Shown piece by piece: positions 63,989 to 64,000 of a stretch of 64,000 bases of DNA (position 1 is the stretch's first letter; every line of letters starts with the position of its first letter). The stretch comes from Desulfurococcales archaeon. GTDB lineage: Archaea > Thermoproteota > Thermoprotei_A > Sulfolobales > Desulfurococcaceae. The notes beneath the pieces are model-generated. The model had not been told where the DNA came from, did no database searches, and saw only the letters and a list, made by a program, of their open reading frames with translations. The translations under genes and the position numbers were made by a program. The DNA lies in the NCBI GenBank assembly GCA_027022365.1, contig JALVYU010000007.1, positions 124,001 to 188,000 on the forward strand, written 5' to 3'.

Positions 63989-64000
63989 ATACTCTGTACC

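Noticed and set aside
1-64000. CRISPR arrays, insertion sequences, integrase or attachment sites, rRNA genes, replication origin
   Set aside because: No regularly spaced repeats, transposase or integrase-like proteins, rRNA-like blocks or Orc1/Cdc6 gene with ORB-like repeats were seen. The tRNA halves are not flanked by integrase genes.

Overview
The window is chromosomal DNA of a hyperthermophilic crenarchaeon, most likely Desulfurococcales/Desulfurococcaceae. The signs are archaeal forms of the core genes (TBP, LSm, NucS, RIO2, archaeal MAT, HMG-CoA synthase with DUF35, aKMT, GPN GTPase, Lhr helicase), TATA boxes about 25 nt before inferred transcript starts, frequent TTG/GTG starts behind GGTG-type Shine-Dalgarno sites, C/D box sRNAs, and a tRNA gene broken into two separately encoded halves. 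I saw no rRNA gene, CRISPR array, insertion sequence, prophage or replication-initiator gene.

Layout. 1-8.4 kb: end of a MfnA-like decarboxylase, an Nramp-like permease, RIO2 kinase with a DUF460 protein, S-adenosylmethionine synthetase and an Rqc2/NFACT protein. 8.4-15.2 kb: UPF0282 metallo-beta-lactamase protein with an Sfm1-like SPOUT methyltransferase, then a long plus-strand run of NucS, methyltransferase, LSm, three consecutive CBS-domain proteins, a Mut7-C nuclease-like protein and AMMECR1. 15.2-25.1 kb: NAD synthetase, phosphoesterase, HAD phosphatase, GtrA fusion, family 4 uracil-DNA glycosylase, a membrane-anchored Lon-type (S16) protease and DNA ligase. 25.1-33.5 kb: GPN GTPase, DUF2070 protein, TBP, several candidate small RNAs, and the two halves of tRNA-Lys(CUU). 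33.5-43.9 kb: an oligopeptide ABC transporter (two ATPases, two unknown membrane proteins, a very large binding protein, two permeases). 43.9-46.5 kb: mevalonate-pathway operon whose last gene is an HMG-CoA reductase homologue that appears to lack its catalytic glutamate. 46.5-56.4 kb: radical SAM protein, aminotransferase, zinc-less dehydrogenase-like protein, HTH regulator, small crenarchaeal proteins, Lhr helicase and a membrane glycosyltransferase. 56.4-64 kb: MBL protein, a C/D sRNA, sugar-kinase-like protein, seryl-tRNA synthetase, DUF59 Fe-S assembly protein with a striking structured leader, and two tandem eIF2B-like isomerases.

The standout is the split tRNA. On the minus strand, 27904-27934 encodes nucleotides from the acceptor to the 5' side of the anticodon stem, and 31754-31796 encodes the anticodon (CUU) to the discriminator base. 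Each is flanked at the break by a perfectly complementary 16-nt arm and has its own TATA box. The halves lie 3.8 kb apart, with the 3' half upstream on the shared strand, so a mature tRNA requires trans-splicing. Split tRNAs are known in Nanoarchaeum, Caldivirga and some Desulfurococcales, so this is a member of a rare, described class.

Other notable points are a minus-strand C/D sRNA at 57.7 kb whose guide matches a conserved 23S rRNA segment, GC-rich leaders with competing stems, the degenerate HMG-CoA reductase paralogue, and an R15P isomerase paralogue with an altered active-site region.
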